This document shows, piece by piece, positions 25,066 through 36,440 of a stretch of DNA of 64,000 nucleotides (its first letter is position 1; each line of letters opens with the position of its first letter). The stretch lies in NCBI GenBank assembly GCA_038087015.1, contig JASBNA010000032.1, positions 434,001 to 498,000 of the forward strand, read 5' to 3'. Under the pieces are notes generated by a model. The model saw only the letters and a list, made by a program, of their open reading frames with translations, was not told where the DNA came from and ran no database searches. Source of the DNA: Cerrena zonata (lineage: Eukaryota; Basidiomycota; Agaricomycetes; Polyporales; Cerrenaceae). A program made the translations under genes and the position numbers.

Positions 25066-25163
25066 CTTGGTTTGTGCACACTCAGGTATAAGAAAGGAAC
25101 GAACCGACGATTCCATAGCAGCCCGATTAAACACAACTCATAAACTTGGTCCGCACTACTTCA

Positions 25164-26123
25164 ATGTCTCACGGGAAACATTTCACCCTTTACTCCCATT
25201 TCGGTGGACCAAACGGATGGTAATTACTTCGCAGTAGTGCTTGTATTCAGTTCAGTCATTGATTATTACTGTAGGAAAGTTGCTCATGTACTCGAGGAAC
25301 TCAATCTTACCTACGAGACGGTGTTCCTCAAATTCGACAAGAATGAGCATAAAGGCCCCGAATTTACCAGGTTAAACCCCAACGGTCGTATCCCGGCACT
25401 CATTGATCATCGCAACAACGACTTTGTCCTCTGGTGAGCGAGCCTTACGCGTTATGATGAAATCGTATTTCATTTGCATTCTACTTTACTAGGGAGTCTG
25501 ATGCCATTCTCCTTTACGTTGTCGATAAATACGACACAGAGAAGAAGCTTTCGGTTACGGATGAGAAAGAGAGATATCAACTCATCCAGTGGCTTTTCTT
25601 TCAGGCTTCTGGACAAGCGTAAGCTTCTCTCAATACCTGAGCTCCAAGCCAATGTTGATGCTCATGCACTGCAGGCCCTACTTCGGACAATTCCGCTGGT
25701 TTGCAAAAGTACATTCAGAGAAGATTCCCTCCGCAGTCGAGAGGTACAAAAACGAAATACTCCGGGTCTTCGGAGTTTTAGATGGTGTTCTTTCCAAGCA
25801 ACAATGGCTTGTCGGCAACAAACTAACCGTTGCTGATTTATCTTTCGTAGTGTGAGTATCTAATACAGGACACTATCGAAGTTAACACTCATAAAAAAAC
25901 TCCTTGCAGCTGGAACTACGGGGCGAAAATCGATTTGAAGGAACACGATGCCGGTTACAATGTGGAGAAAGACTTCCCGGCTTTGGCTGCGTGAGTTTTG
26001 TAAATTGAATCCTTCTTTCATAACATTTTTAAACTAGTGTCTGATAGGTGGAACGCTAAGCTCGAGGCACTCCCTTCTGTCACGAAGATTCTGGCTCAAC
26101 GTACCGCTATGTTGAAGCAGTAG
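25164..26123 (+). CDS. Glutathione S-transferase, Ure2-like class (copy 1)
   Basis: This is a cytosolic GST that conjugates glutathione to electrophiles or reduces peroxides. The N-terminal thioredoxin-like domain shows FTLYSHFGGPNGWKVAHVLE, the cis-Pro loop NPNGRIPALIDH and the glutathione-binding ESDAILLYVVDKYD. The helical C-terminal domain shows WLFFQASGQAPYFGQF, EILRVFGVLDGVLSKQQWLV and LTVADLSFVVWN. Introns near 25221-25274, 25434-25491, 25620-25670, 25851-25909 and 25991-26047 all restore frame. The protein ends TAMLKQ at 26121-26123. It is the first of a tandem pair with the gene at 27386. The exon pattern is identical in both, so they arose by duplication. Confidence 0.93.
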
Positions 26124-27385
26124 CTCTAAATTGCTCTCGTTCATGTCGTCACGGTGTTTGTCAGTAGTAGAGGAGGAGAGAGTCGCTCATACAACAGCTG
26201 AACTCTTTATTATACTCATGTTGAATGCTCTATTCTGCTTCGTAGTCAATAAGGAGGCACACCCTTTGTCAATAATATTTCGGGTATACTTTCAATTATG
26301 CTAAGTCTGTATATTCAAGCTTGCAGCCTAAATTCGCAGACTCGAGGACGAAGATTTCAAATCTAGACAGAAATAAAGTTCACCATCTCTATTTTGACTC
26401 TGGATTGTGAAGGCTTGGGTTGATTCAAGAGGTAAGGTCCTAGGAGCACTGAATACCATATTGCCATATCATTCATCCCGTACGTGAAGCGAAACCGTGA
26501 ACGTGGCTTGGAGGGCATTGCCTTTTTTGAACCGATTTTGACAAACTTGGCAATATTCGTCAGCAACGCCATTCAGGACCTGACAGGACTTGGCTTACAA
26601 TCTTCGTTCCTTTTGAGACTCCACATCGAATGTCGTGTCCATTCCGCTACGACCCTCATGGAACGACGGAGAACGGTGGTCCCTGGAGCCTTTCCGATTT
26701 TCATGGAACGCCGATAGGTCAAGTGCGCGCTAGTATCTGGTTGTCCTTCTGACGAGATCTTGTCACTGGCGGCCGTACTCGCCGCTCAGTTGACCAGGAT
26801 GCGTAAGCATTTCTAATCCAAAATGGCCACGTTTTTGTCTACCATGAGGACACTGTTCCCACAGAATTTACCTCCATTCATGATAATCAATAGACACTTA
26901 GCTCGAATCGACGATACCATCGGACCAGGAAGATCTTTCCTGCTTCATAAGCATACACGTCCTACACAGCCTCTATATATCTCACAAGATTGGAAGTCGT
27001 ATGAATTAGATTTGATCAACCTGATCGTCAATGAGGCTTGAGAAAGCACTTAGTAAGTACGCACATTTCAAATTCAGGGGAGGTTTCCATCACTTGGTGG
27101 GGTCCTGCTATCAACGCTTGCACTTTACGTTCAAATAAACGACCGTTCCAATATAACCCTCATACGTGTACGTCTTTACAAAGACATTTTGGTAAGCATT
27201 GTTCTCTGTGTGCTTGGTAATGAGGTTGTTGGGCGCATCCTCCACCGGGCATCCTCTGTGGGGCTATCGTATATTTGGAATGTGTATCTGGGAGTGAAGT
27301 ATAAAAGGAGCCCTGAATATATTGCCTAAACAACAGCCCACCCCACATTAACCTCACAAACTTCCATCGCAACTACACCTTTTCA
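26124..27385. other. Intergenic between GST copies
   Basis: About 1.26 kb. ORFs at 26484-26717 and 26823-27041 (plus strand) show no known family features and are not called. The distal 180 bases resemble the upstream region of GST 1. Confidence 0.5.
27208..27265 (+). repeat. Promoter block shared with GST 1 (copy B)
   Basis: This is the second copy of the block at 25000-25065, about 120-180 bases before the GST 2 start. It is diverged, so the duplication is not recent. Confidence 0.65.
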
Positions 27386-28353
27386 ATGTCTCACGGAAAG
27401 CAATTCACCCTCTACTCTCACTACGGGGGACCTAACGGATGGTAAATGCTGTGTCTATAACTCGAATGATTCAATAACCTGACTTCATTTCAAATCTATA
27501 GGAAGGTCGCCCATGTCCTCGATGAGCTCAAGCTCACCTACGAGACCGTATACCTCAAGTTCGACAAGCAAGAACAAAAAGGCCCAGAATTTACGAAATT
27601 GAACCCTAACGGTCGTATTCCGGCTCTCGTCGACCATCATAACAACGACTTCGTCATCTGGTGAGATCAGACGTCACAGACTTACAGAACCGTGTTTGAC
27701 TCTTATTGCATTGTAGGGAGTCCGATGCCATTATTCTCTACGTTGCGGACAAGTACGATAAGGAGAAGAGAATTTCGGCCGCGAACGAGGCAGAAAAGTA
27801 CCAAATCATCCAGTGGCTTTTCTTCCAAGCTTCTGGCCAGGGGTATGTTTCTCACCTCTCTGGTTCAAGGCATGTGCTAATGCATTATTCGACACAGCCC
27901 CTACTACGGACAATTCTTTTGGTTCTTCAAATATCACCCCGAGAAGTTCCCATCTGCAATTGACAGGTACAAGGATGAGATCCTCCGAATCTTTGGAGTC
28001 TTGGAGAACGTTCTCTCTAAGCAGCAATGGCTCGTTGGTAACAAGATGACTATCGCCGATTTGTCCTTTGTAGTGTGAGTGCTCGGTTTGCTACACAGTC
28101 TTGAGTCCAATCATGCTTAAAACGGTTTGATGATAGCTGGAATTTCGCAGCCGTTGGTGCTATTAAGGATTACAAGGGGGAGTTTGATCTCGAGAAGGAG
28201 TTCCCCAGAATGGCTGCGTGAGTTCATTCAGATGCTATTGTCTCTCTTTGGCCACTCTGACACGTACATAACAGGTGGCACGCCAAGCTAGAGGCCCTCC
28301 CTTCGGTCAAAAAGGCTATAGATGCACGCACCGCTCTGGTGAAGCAGCAGTAA
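27386..28353 (+). CDS. Glutathione S-transferase, Ure2-like class (copy 2)
   Basis: This is the tandem paralogue of the GST at 25164, with the same exon layout. It starts MSHGKQFTLYSHYGGPNGWK and shows FDKQEQKGPEFTKLNPNGRI, ESDAIILYVADKYDKEKR, WLFFQASGQGPYYGQFFWFF and MTIADLSFVVWNFAAVGAIK. The C-terminal domain carries a small insertion (AVGAIKDYKGEF) relative to copy 1 (GAKIDLKEHDAGY). The stop is at 28351-28353. Both copies keep the glutathione-contact blocks and look functional. Copy 1 and copy 2 differ most in the substrate-facing helices, which fits divergence in substrate range. The promoter lacks the TGACTCA found before copy 1. Confidence 0.93.
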
Positions 28354-28675
28354 TTACCCTTTGACCTCATAGTAGTTAATGAAGTTAGATTATTTCGTTT
28401 AGATGATAGCGAAAATTCTACTTATATGAATGTTGCGCAGTCAGTATATGTAAGAGGGGGTACAGGATGTTCGAACAACTCTCGAGGTTGTCCGAGTCAT
28501 GGATCGAAATGGAAATATAGTTTCCCTTTATGGCATGATTATTTGTCCTTGTTTGTCAGGAGGTCGCCACAACCAGACGCGTGAAATTGCCTTTGAGCAA
28601 TTCTTTCTCTCTGATTTACGTTCATTCTTTCAAATTCTTGCTCTCCTACCAGGAACAAAAACCACAAAACTAATA
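28354..28675. other. Intergenic
   Basis: About 320 bases. From 28499 the reading frame of the next gene is already open (59 extra codons), but the residues are hydrophobic and atypical, so they are treated as 5' UTR. Confidence 0.5.
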
Positions 28676-29377
28676 ATGACAGGTTACTTTGCCTTCCCAC
28701 CACCCGTCGCGGGTATGTCCAACTCCACTACGCCCCGTTCTCCCTTAACATCTTCCGCCGTTGGAAACCAATCTTTATCTGCTGAACAACTAATGGCGGA
28801 TGAATCAAAACCGTCCAAGCAATCAGGGGACGATCCCCAATCTCCTAATCGTCGGTTGCAGGAGGAACAATACCAAAAAAGGCTGGAGCGAGAACGGCAG
28901 GACGTCTGGAAGGCTGAACTCGAGTGGGTCCGTTCCGGAGGCGTTCTGCGCGATGTTCGCGGTCGTCGCAACAAGGCGCGTACAGAAATCCTCCGAGCAG
29001 AAGTTCGTCTTCAAAATGAGGAGAGGGCGATTCTCACTCGATGGAATACATACGAAGAGCGCTGGCGCAAACTTCTGACTTCGGATGACCTCGTCTGCTG
29101 GATGGATATCCCATGGCCAGTCCAAGACCCACCTGCCTCCATCGAACAATTAACCCCTGCTGCTATTTCTGACTTTCTCTTTGCGCCCTTGAAAGTCCGA
29201 GAAGCATCTGGGACACGGAAGGATAAGCTCAGACAGGCTCTTCTCCGTTGGCATCCTGATAAATTAGCCATGTTGATATCCCGAGTGGTAGATATGGAGG
29301 ATGGAATGGTAGTGGAGGGGATCAATGCCGTGTTCAGGTGTCTTCGTGAACTGCAGGATGTGGACAAGACTCATTGA
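28676..29377 (+). CDS. NFKBIL1-like protein with HPD motif
   Basis: This is a single-exon gene. From the ATG at 28676 the protein starts MTGYFAFPPPVAGMSNSTTP. A disordered Ser/Pro region is followed by a long charged coiled-coil segment (RRLQEEQYQKRLERERQDVW ... YEERWRKLL). The C-terminus has DIPWPVQDPP, ISDFLF, KLRQALLRWHPDKL and INAVFRCLRELQ. This last part resembles the C-terminus of NF-kappa-B inhibitor-like protein 1, where a J-domain-like helix carries HPD. An Hsp70 link would be inference, because a full J domain is not visible. The frame is open upstream to 28499, so a longer start cannot be excluded. Length is 233 residues. Confidence 0.75.
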   Translation: MTGYFAFPPPVAGMSNSTTPRSPLTSSAVGNQSLSAEQLMADESKPSKQSGDDPQSPNRRLQEEQYQKRLERERQDVWKAELEWVRSGGVLRDVRGRRNKARTEILRAEVRLQNEERAILTRWNTYEERWRKLLTSDDLVCWMDIPWPVQDPPASIEQLTPAAISDFLFAPLKVREASGTRKDKLRQALLRWHPDKLAMLISRVVDMEDGMVVEGINAVFRCLRELQDVDKTH

Positions 29378-29756
29378 TACTATTGGATACTAATTGGATT
29401 GGCTGGACTTTTTATTGTCATCGGTGTAATAGTAGTCTATAGATTGCAACATGGTGTTATTACCCCTGTAGTGGCGTGAATATATCAAGCAATAGCCTTT
29501 AGACTTATGAACGGCATGCATACGATCACCCACCCTGAAATTGAATTTCCCCCAGCCATCTTCAAAATGTTTCACTTACGGTTAGGTCGAAGGGTGTCAC
29601 ACTCACTGCGGTCACAGTCACGGCCCCAGTCAGCACCGGGAATGTCGGCACAAGCTCTTTCGACTCCTTCATCGGTGTCCACTCTAGCCATCTGCATTTT
29701 ATTGCCTCTCGTTCCATACCATACCCCAATCAACACTTCAGTCTGAACAAAACACC
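29378..29756. other. Intergenic
   Basis: About 380 bases between two plus-strand genes, holding the terminator of one and the promoter of the next. Nothing else is recognised. Confidence 0.5.
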
Positions 29757-30354
29757 ATGGCTACCGCATACTATGAATTCTACCGTGGTTCCTCGTACGT
29801 ATTCTAACAACCCCAGTGGCTCTGGGGTACGAACTTTTCATGAATTCATACCGACTCAATGATTCTCAAACTCAGGATCGGAATGGCTCTGACCGATTCG
29901 TTGGACGAGCTGATTACAAGCGGAGCTATCACGCCTCAGTTAGCCATGAAAGTTCTGCAACAGGTATGTGTCGTCCGATGTCGTCCAAGAGATAGGATCA
30001 TATTCATTCAGCCTACATTCGTGTTCCGTAATTCTAACGCTGCTGTAGTTTGACAAGTCCTTAGCCGATACTCTCATAAAGCAAGTCAAGACGAAGACGA
30101 CGCTGAAGGTGTGTACGAATCCTGTCGCCTTGTCAACTCTGCCCCCGTATTCTATATTAGAAGGCTGAGATGAACTTTATCTCGGCATCTGTCTATAGGG
30201 TCATCTCCATACCTACCGTCTATGTGACGACGTTTGGACATTCATTGTCAAGAATGCCTCATTCAAAATGGAGTCGAACGAGGTCGTGACAGTACCCAAA
30301 GTCAAAATTGTGGCTTGCAAGAATGGAGATGCAATCGAGGCTGGAAAGAAATAA
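29757..30354 (+). CDS. TOA2: TFIIA small (gamma) subunit, TOA2
   Basis: This is a general transcription factor subunit that binds and stabilises TBP on the TATA box together with the large TFIIA subunit. The protein of about 112 residues reads [60 protein letters not shown], and [20 protein letters not shown]. Both the four-helix bundle and the C-terminal beta-barrel strands are present and of normal length. Introns at about 29794-29873, 29964-30049 and 30111-30198 all restore frame. The last residues DAIEAGKK precede the stop at 30352-30354. Identification is secure. Confidence 0.97.
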
Positions 30355-30950
30355 AAGGACTCTCCGTCTTGAACCCCCAATTCTCGCATTTCTCGCAGCC
30401 TTCATCCATTTATCATTTTCTCTTTCTCTATTTCCCCCGGTCACCTGTGTACATTTCCTTTTCTCCTAGACCGCCATCCTCTTATAATAGCTGTACTTCT
30501 AAATGGACATTTCCCTGTATCTATCTATGTATTTTGCTGTGATGCAATGAAGCAAGCAAGCTTCCATTTATTATGCCTTGACATGAGATGAGATGCCATG
30601 ACAGAAGCCGTGCACGAAGTACCCTCGCGGTGTCTTGCAATTGTAAGCACGAAGATTCGCCATCGACAAACCCTGTCAACACGTGTAGCATACCGAAAAT
30701 AAGTAAATGTCAGCGTAATACAAGAAATATGTAATATACAGATCAATCCATATGCCAAAAATACAACTTAGGTTTGTTCCAGTACCGACCGGGGCTAACC
30801 AAACAGATCTCCCAAACCCTCTTCGTCATAGATAGGGGTCATACGACGGACTCCGGGGCGTACTGGAGCTGCTTTTGAAAATTTAAAAACCAAAGGCCGG
30901 GGGTGACGGCGAAAATTGACCCAAGTCAAAAAAGAATCCTATGATTGGAA
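30355..30950. other. Intergenic, convergent 3' region
   Basis: About 600 bases lie between two genes that end towards each other (TFIIA gamma and the F-box-like gene). A pyrimidine-rich tract spans roughly 30395-30480. No gene is recognised. Confidence 0.5.
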
Positions 30951-32950
30951 TTATATCAACTGGCGAGCGTACCTGTCATACACAGGTTCAGTACAAATAA
31001 CTTCCTCTACTCGACCCCTCAACCAATCGATCACATCTACACCTAACGGTACGCAGTCGTGAACTTCTAGATGGCGGAGCTTGACTGGAGCCTCGCCGGC
31101 GAAAGGGATAGCGAATCCTCCTCCGGCATGGTCTGGGTTCCGTACGTCGATCATACGAACTAGTTTTGACGCCCCATTCGAATGTGCATGGCAGGCTCGC
31201 ATGCCGAGTCTGGTGAGTTTGGGGCAGATCCAATGATCATCTTCGTCTGGATTGCTCAACGCCATGAGCAGCGACTCGAAAGGTGTTCCACCAACATTGA
31301 GTGTTTGAGCGTATGGATACTTTGGAGAAAGTTCCATGAAGCAATAGAAGAACCTGCTCCATAGTAGAGCCCTGTACCAATATTGGCAGAAGTGTAGGAG
31401 AGTGAGAGAAGAGAGAGTGGAGGATTCTCGGAACGCGCTAGAAGGGATGTGAGTGAGTCTTCTATAGGATCTCGTGTATCGATGTCGATAGTAATGAATT
31501 CGAGAGCGGGGAGAATTAGTGTATCAAGCACCGCGACGAGATTGAAATGTCCGCCGATCGTTAGAGACTTCAGGTTCGCCAACTTTCTCGGAGATAGCGG
31601 GATGACGGCGGAATGAACGGAAGAGAAATACAATGAGAGCGTCTCCAAAGATGTGCAGCGGGAAATGATATGCAAGATGCGGTCATTGTTGATGTAAACA
31701 CTGGGGATAGACCGGAGATTTAGATGGTGAAGATTTTGCAGCATAGGAGTCGACCACTTGAATGGGACATGCTGCAAGGTGACCGAACGCAGAGCTTGCA
31801 GCTGATATGGGCTGTCTGGGCGTGCGCAAGGCAGCCAAGACCATTCGTGATTCATATGCGGGGAAGATAACCCTTCCGCACACGATACTTCAAACTCTCG
31901 CAAGAGAGGTGCATCGCCTGCAAAGGAAGTTAGACCAGTCAGCTGTCAAGCCCTATTCGATATTCAACTCGGAGGTATTAGCGGAGACGTACCAAGTATG
32001 GACTTTAGCGCCTGTATGGAAGGAAAGTGCTTGTCGAACCTGAACATGAACCGCTCCCAGCGGTGCATATGCTCAACCAGGTAGTAGAAAGCAATGTATC
32101 CCCAGTGCGTGCTCGATCTTGTCCTACTCGTTTGCGCCGCATTGTCACGAGAGCGCTCAGATCCGACTATAGGCAGAGGGAGGGGGTCGGTTTGAACGTT
32201 AACAGGTACTGCTATATGTCCAGCTAGTAAATGGAATGTACAATCAGACTTTACTCTAGTTGCTTACCAGCTTGAACCGATGCGTAAGGTATGACGGGAA
32301 TATTTACGCCTGGTGTAGGGGGAGTTGTGATGGCAGGTATCCAATGTTCGTCGGCAAGTAAGACAGTATTGACAGGAGACCGCCGTGAGCAACGGGAGCG
32401 ATTATTAATGGCGGAAGGGGGGCTATGGAGGAATATTTCTATGTCCAACGGAATCTGGCTACCTGACCGTTCAAGCCATAGGCGTACGGTGTCCGCAGGT
32501 GTTTCCAGGGATGTGACCAAACGAATCTAGGATTATTTCTTCAGTACGGCTCATACATGTTAATAATAATAAACGCACCTTGGACCAAAGCCGCGGCATG
32601 GAAAGCGCCACTCTCCGCCATATTGAGCATACGGAAGAGAGCACCCACGCACAGCACGGATAATCCTCAAAGTTGAACAAAAATATCTCCTGTAATAATT
32701 CCCGTGGTAGTCGGCGCAGGGGCGACAGGTAGGCAAGCGTATGTTCTACACGCTGTTCTAATTCTGATTTCTCGTTCTCCATTAAACGAATCGTACATCT
32801 TGACTCTCGGACGAGCCTTGCAAGTTTCTCTTCCGCCTCCTGGATGTCGTCCGTCAACTTCTTCACCCGTTTCCTGCTAGATTCCAGTTCCCTTTTCGCA
32901 TCCTCCAGACTTGAGGTTGTCGATGGATCTAGAAAGTGTAGAGTATACAT
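30951..32950 (-). CDS. F-box-like / LRR-like protein of Agaricomycete type, with a probable frameshift
   Basis: The start at 32950 gives MYTLHFLDPSTTSSLEDAKR, followed by a coiled coil and an F-box-like motif (LPRELLQEIFLFNF ... SSVCSIWRRVALSMPRLWSK). Such proteins are usually substrate adaptors of SCF ubiquitin ligases and are strongly expanded in mushrooms. Introns near 32530-32579, 32223-32266 and 31921-31993 join in frame. The long C-terminal half is leucine-rich (LRSVTLQHVPFKW, LHHLNLRSIPSVYINN, LETLSLYFSSVHS). Near 31304-31306 the frame changes: SIASWNFLQSIHTLK is in one frame, and TLNVGGTPFESLLMAL up to the stop at 30951 is in another. One more A in an AAA run would join them. An intron is unlikely because both flanks match the family. 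Confidence 0.8.
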
Positions 32951-33810
32951 GGAGGGGGAAAGTGAGGGGGATTGAAGCTGTGTGCTTTAATTTAAGGAGG
33001 TCTGGCTGTAACCTTTCCCGTATGGGGCAGGGGATCTGAGATCTCGTAAATGATTCTTCCCCGAGTGAATGTTAGGCTAGCTCAGTAGTGGACGTGGACT
33101 CTTGCAATCGTTTGCTGTCGGCCACACAAGATGTCGATGGGAACCTGGAGAAAAGAAAGGGGCCAGGACGCCAGGGGTAGTGTATAGTATAAGGTTTGGG
33201 CATCACACAGCATTTGCTCCCGACACCTGTCACTGAGCATCGCCAAACTGAATAAACAACACCCCGATACAAGGTTTTGGAGTGACAATGGAAGGTGAGA
33301 AGTACAGACAGTTACCAAATACTTCAACTGTCGTCCTGGTCAGTACACAGCAAAACTCTACATAGGACAGAGAAGAATATGAAATTAAATGACAATGCAA
33401 AGTCTGAATCTATGCCGTGCGGGGCCAGTTGCAAGGTGCCGGTAAGGCTTCGCGTTATGATAGAAGCAACCTCGCTCGTTCTAGAGCAAAAGACATATAT
33501 GAATGGAGCCGATGGAGACTGTTCATTCCTAAATTCCATAGGTACATGCAAATAGTATACATTAGGTGGGCGCGCATAGTAAAAAAGAGGTATTCCAATA
33601 GTGAGGAAAAATACACGTTGAGTCGTTGAATCGTTAGGGGTGGATGCAAGATGGTCCGAATGATGAGTGACCCAGAATTTAGAAACCGTGGATGATCAAG
33701 AGTGAGACTGGACTTGAGAACTTGAGAGGAGGGAAAAGAAAACATAAGCCCAACAAATGCAAGAAAATCAAAAAATGAACGAAAATGCAAAACACCAACA
33801 CGTCAGTTGC
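32951..33810. other. Intergenic
   Basis: About 860 bases between two minus-strand genes. Several short ORFs on both strands lack family features. No RNA gene or repeat is recognised. Confidence 0.5.
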
Positions 33811-36440
33811 CTATGCAACTTTCACCTCCTCTTCGTGATCGCCCTTCCATTTTCGTCCCAATTCGACTCGTCCCTCGGCATCGCCATTGACTGTAAGCCA
33901 AGCTTCGAGTCGTCGGCCTAATTCGCCTCCACGTCCACCACAGTAATCACCAGTTGCATTTAGCAATTTCTCTTTTTCCTTTTCCGCGGCGACCACCTTG
34001 GCCACTAGCGGAACTTTTGGCTTTCCAACGGGTCGACCGCTAGTAGCTTCGCCTTCACTCTCCGAGCCAGTCAAAGTGGGCGAGGCGTCTGTGCGGGGAC
34101 TATCGTCAGTTGCGACCTGTGTCTCCGCGTCTAGGGTATCAGTGTCCTCGGTCGTATCACCCTCCCAGCTCTTGAACCACTCGTCTTCCTGGTCTTCGGG
34201 TCCCAAGATGCTCTCTACGAGACCCTCCTCCCATCCATCCCACTCGATAGCTCGATGAGCCATACGTAACCGGACACCAGCAGCTTCGTGGTATAACCAT
34301 TCATGGGCTACAGCAGCAAGGTCTCGAATTTCGTTGTTTACGATGATGCGGTCTGGTCGCTTTGCGAGCTTCTCGACTGTCGCTCGGAAAAGCTTCGCTG
34401 TGAAAGGGCTTGTTTGGAGAAGTGCAGGGACGTGCGCCGATGCCCATAATGGCCGAGTCGTGGTGGATTCCCAATCGATGATACACGTCTAAGAGAAGAG
34501 TTTCAGGTTAGTGTATGATAAAGGGAAACTTCCTGGTGAGGCGACCTACGATCTTTGTAACATCATTCTCGTCAACGAACACGTTTTCAAGACTGAGATC
34601 ATGGCAGTCCAGTGCGAACCCTTCATTACCACCTCCGCTATCCTCATGTAACGCCGAGTGAAGACGTTCCATCAGTTTCACAAACCGCGTCATTTCCTCC
34701 TTCACCTTCTCCTCTCGTTGCTTCAGATGCGCAACCAGGAAAGTCGTCCTCTGCATCCGCCTATAGTCCCGATACATCGAATGCCCAGGACCCTCCCACT
34801 CCTCTTCACTCTCTTCCCAATCATACTCGTCACTATTATCACTCTCGTCACCGGGAACCGCTTCCATATGATGATGCCTCGACGAGTGGATCTCATCAGG
34901 ATCAAGATGCAATCTATGTGGCGCCGCTTTCCCCTCATTTTCCAGCACGACTCCGGTCATCTCGCGTTGAACACACGCCTTGAAGTATTCATGAGTAGAC
35001 GACCAAGGCCCTCTGTTAATTTCATCAGGGTGTTTTAGGTCACCACGTCCTGATCCAAAGAATGGCCAAGAGATGATAGGCCCGATGTGAAATTCAGATT
35101 GGAGTCGCTTGAACGTGTGCTGAGTGGGGACGGGTGTGAGGGCAACCGAGCGAGGAAAGTGGTGAGTAGCCTTTGGCGTTGGGACTGCGGAAGTGGAGTC
35201 ATACGCAGAGTCAGGGTCGGATCCTGTATACAGTGACCCAATCTTGGGAAATCTATGCGCATACAGAGGGATGACTAGCATCGCAAGGTTTTCCATGAAC
35301 GCCATGAGTTCGCTATGCGACATGGAGTGGAATACCGTATTGATGGGGACACCAGATGCCTGTCAAAAAAGAAATAACTTTATGAGCGATCACGTGTCAT
35401 AAACACATTTTGGGTAGAAGGGGAATCTCGTAACCGTTTCTAATCCTCGTAGTTCCGGACATGTCGTTCTGGGCGTCGCGATTAGTTCACGATGGGAGAA
35501 AGGCGGAGGAAATCGCAGGACGGAACAAACAAGGAAGTAGAAAAGAATAGAACATGAGAATCGGTGATGCGTCTATGCATCCGGAGATACCCAGAGTAGA
35601 CGGAACTATCACGAGATGAAGTCCCGCAATAGTCGTAGTGGGGCAAAATACGCAAAAGCACCCCAGAGCAACAGCAGGACTAGGCACATAGCCCTGTAGA
35701 AGGCGGCAATCCGTCATGATATGGAAAAGCAATGAAAATCGGAAATGCAGTTCCAACCCTGAGAGTATTTGGGTGCTTTCCTGAGCTATAGCATCACAGC
35801 TGTCCATTATTATGACGGGGAAGGAGAGGATCGGGATGGACAAAGAGGAATTCCCCACAAAAATCACGTGGAATGACGCCAATCTGAAATAGCGGACGGA
35901 GTGAGGGGGATAGGAACAAAGAAATTACCTTAGACATGATGATGAATTCACCGCCTAGTCGATTATACGGGTTAGAGTCATAGTGATACACAGTGGGAAC
36001 GGGGATGTTCGTTCGTTCGCGAAGATAACGCATAGTGGCGACTTCTGATTCCGTCTTGAGGTGAGGCATGAAGCGACGAGCTACACGAGCTACCACTTCT
36101 TGGCCATCTACCAATGTAATGAGGTAACCCTATGAAGCGATGAGCGACTTGCAAATGTGTATAACGTGATAAGTCTCACCTTATGGAACGTTCCTTGAAG
36201 TATGGCTCGATTATTGAGTGCGGATAAAAATATAGGGCGTTTGTACGTACCTGCGCCGAGGAACTTTACTCGAGCCACCGCCGCCCCCATTTTCTCGTGG
36301 ACGATGTCCTTGAGCAACTTTCGGTCTACCTGGAAGGGTGGTGTGTCTCGCAAAGTGGCGTCTGCCTTTGCTTCAAGTTTCCGGTCTGCATGTTCAGCAT
36401 CCCAGTTCCATTGAAGACGAGGCTGCGAAGTTTGCGTCAT
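33811..36440 (-). CDS. APH-fold (aminoglycoside phosphotransferase-like) kinase family protein
   Basis: This is a fungal protein with the APH/choline-kinase-like fold; fungal members are mostly of unknown substrate. The start is placed at 36440 (MTQTSQPRLQWNWDAEHADR) with a good ACCATGA context; the frame is open to 36635. Blocks seen are FLGAGTFHKGYLITLVDGQE (across an intron), VVARVARRFMPHLKTESEVA, RLGGEFIIMSK, the catalytic-loop HDLSLENVFVDE and the metal-binding CIIDWEST. A large acidic insertion (DESDNSDEYDWEESEEEWEG) interrupts the domain, and the C-terminus is acidic and then basic. The intron after FIIMSK spans 35360-35928, 569 bases, far longer than all others here. The stop is at 33811. 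Catalytic residues are intact. Confidence 0.85.

Larger units (their letters stand above)
23806..25163. other. Intergenic, divergent promoter region
   Basis: About 1.36 kb lie between the Cys-module gene (minus) and GST 1 (plus). A 72-codon minus-strand ORF at 24263-24481 has a hydrophobic C-terminus but no family feature. The last 200 bases include an AP-1-like site and a block shared with the GST 2 promoter (both listed separately). Confidence 0.5.

Noticed and set aside
35487..35882. Minus-strand ORF of 131 codons inside the long APH-gene intron
   Set aside because: No family features, and it overlaps the splice-defined intron; kept only as a reason to examine that intron.
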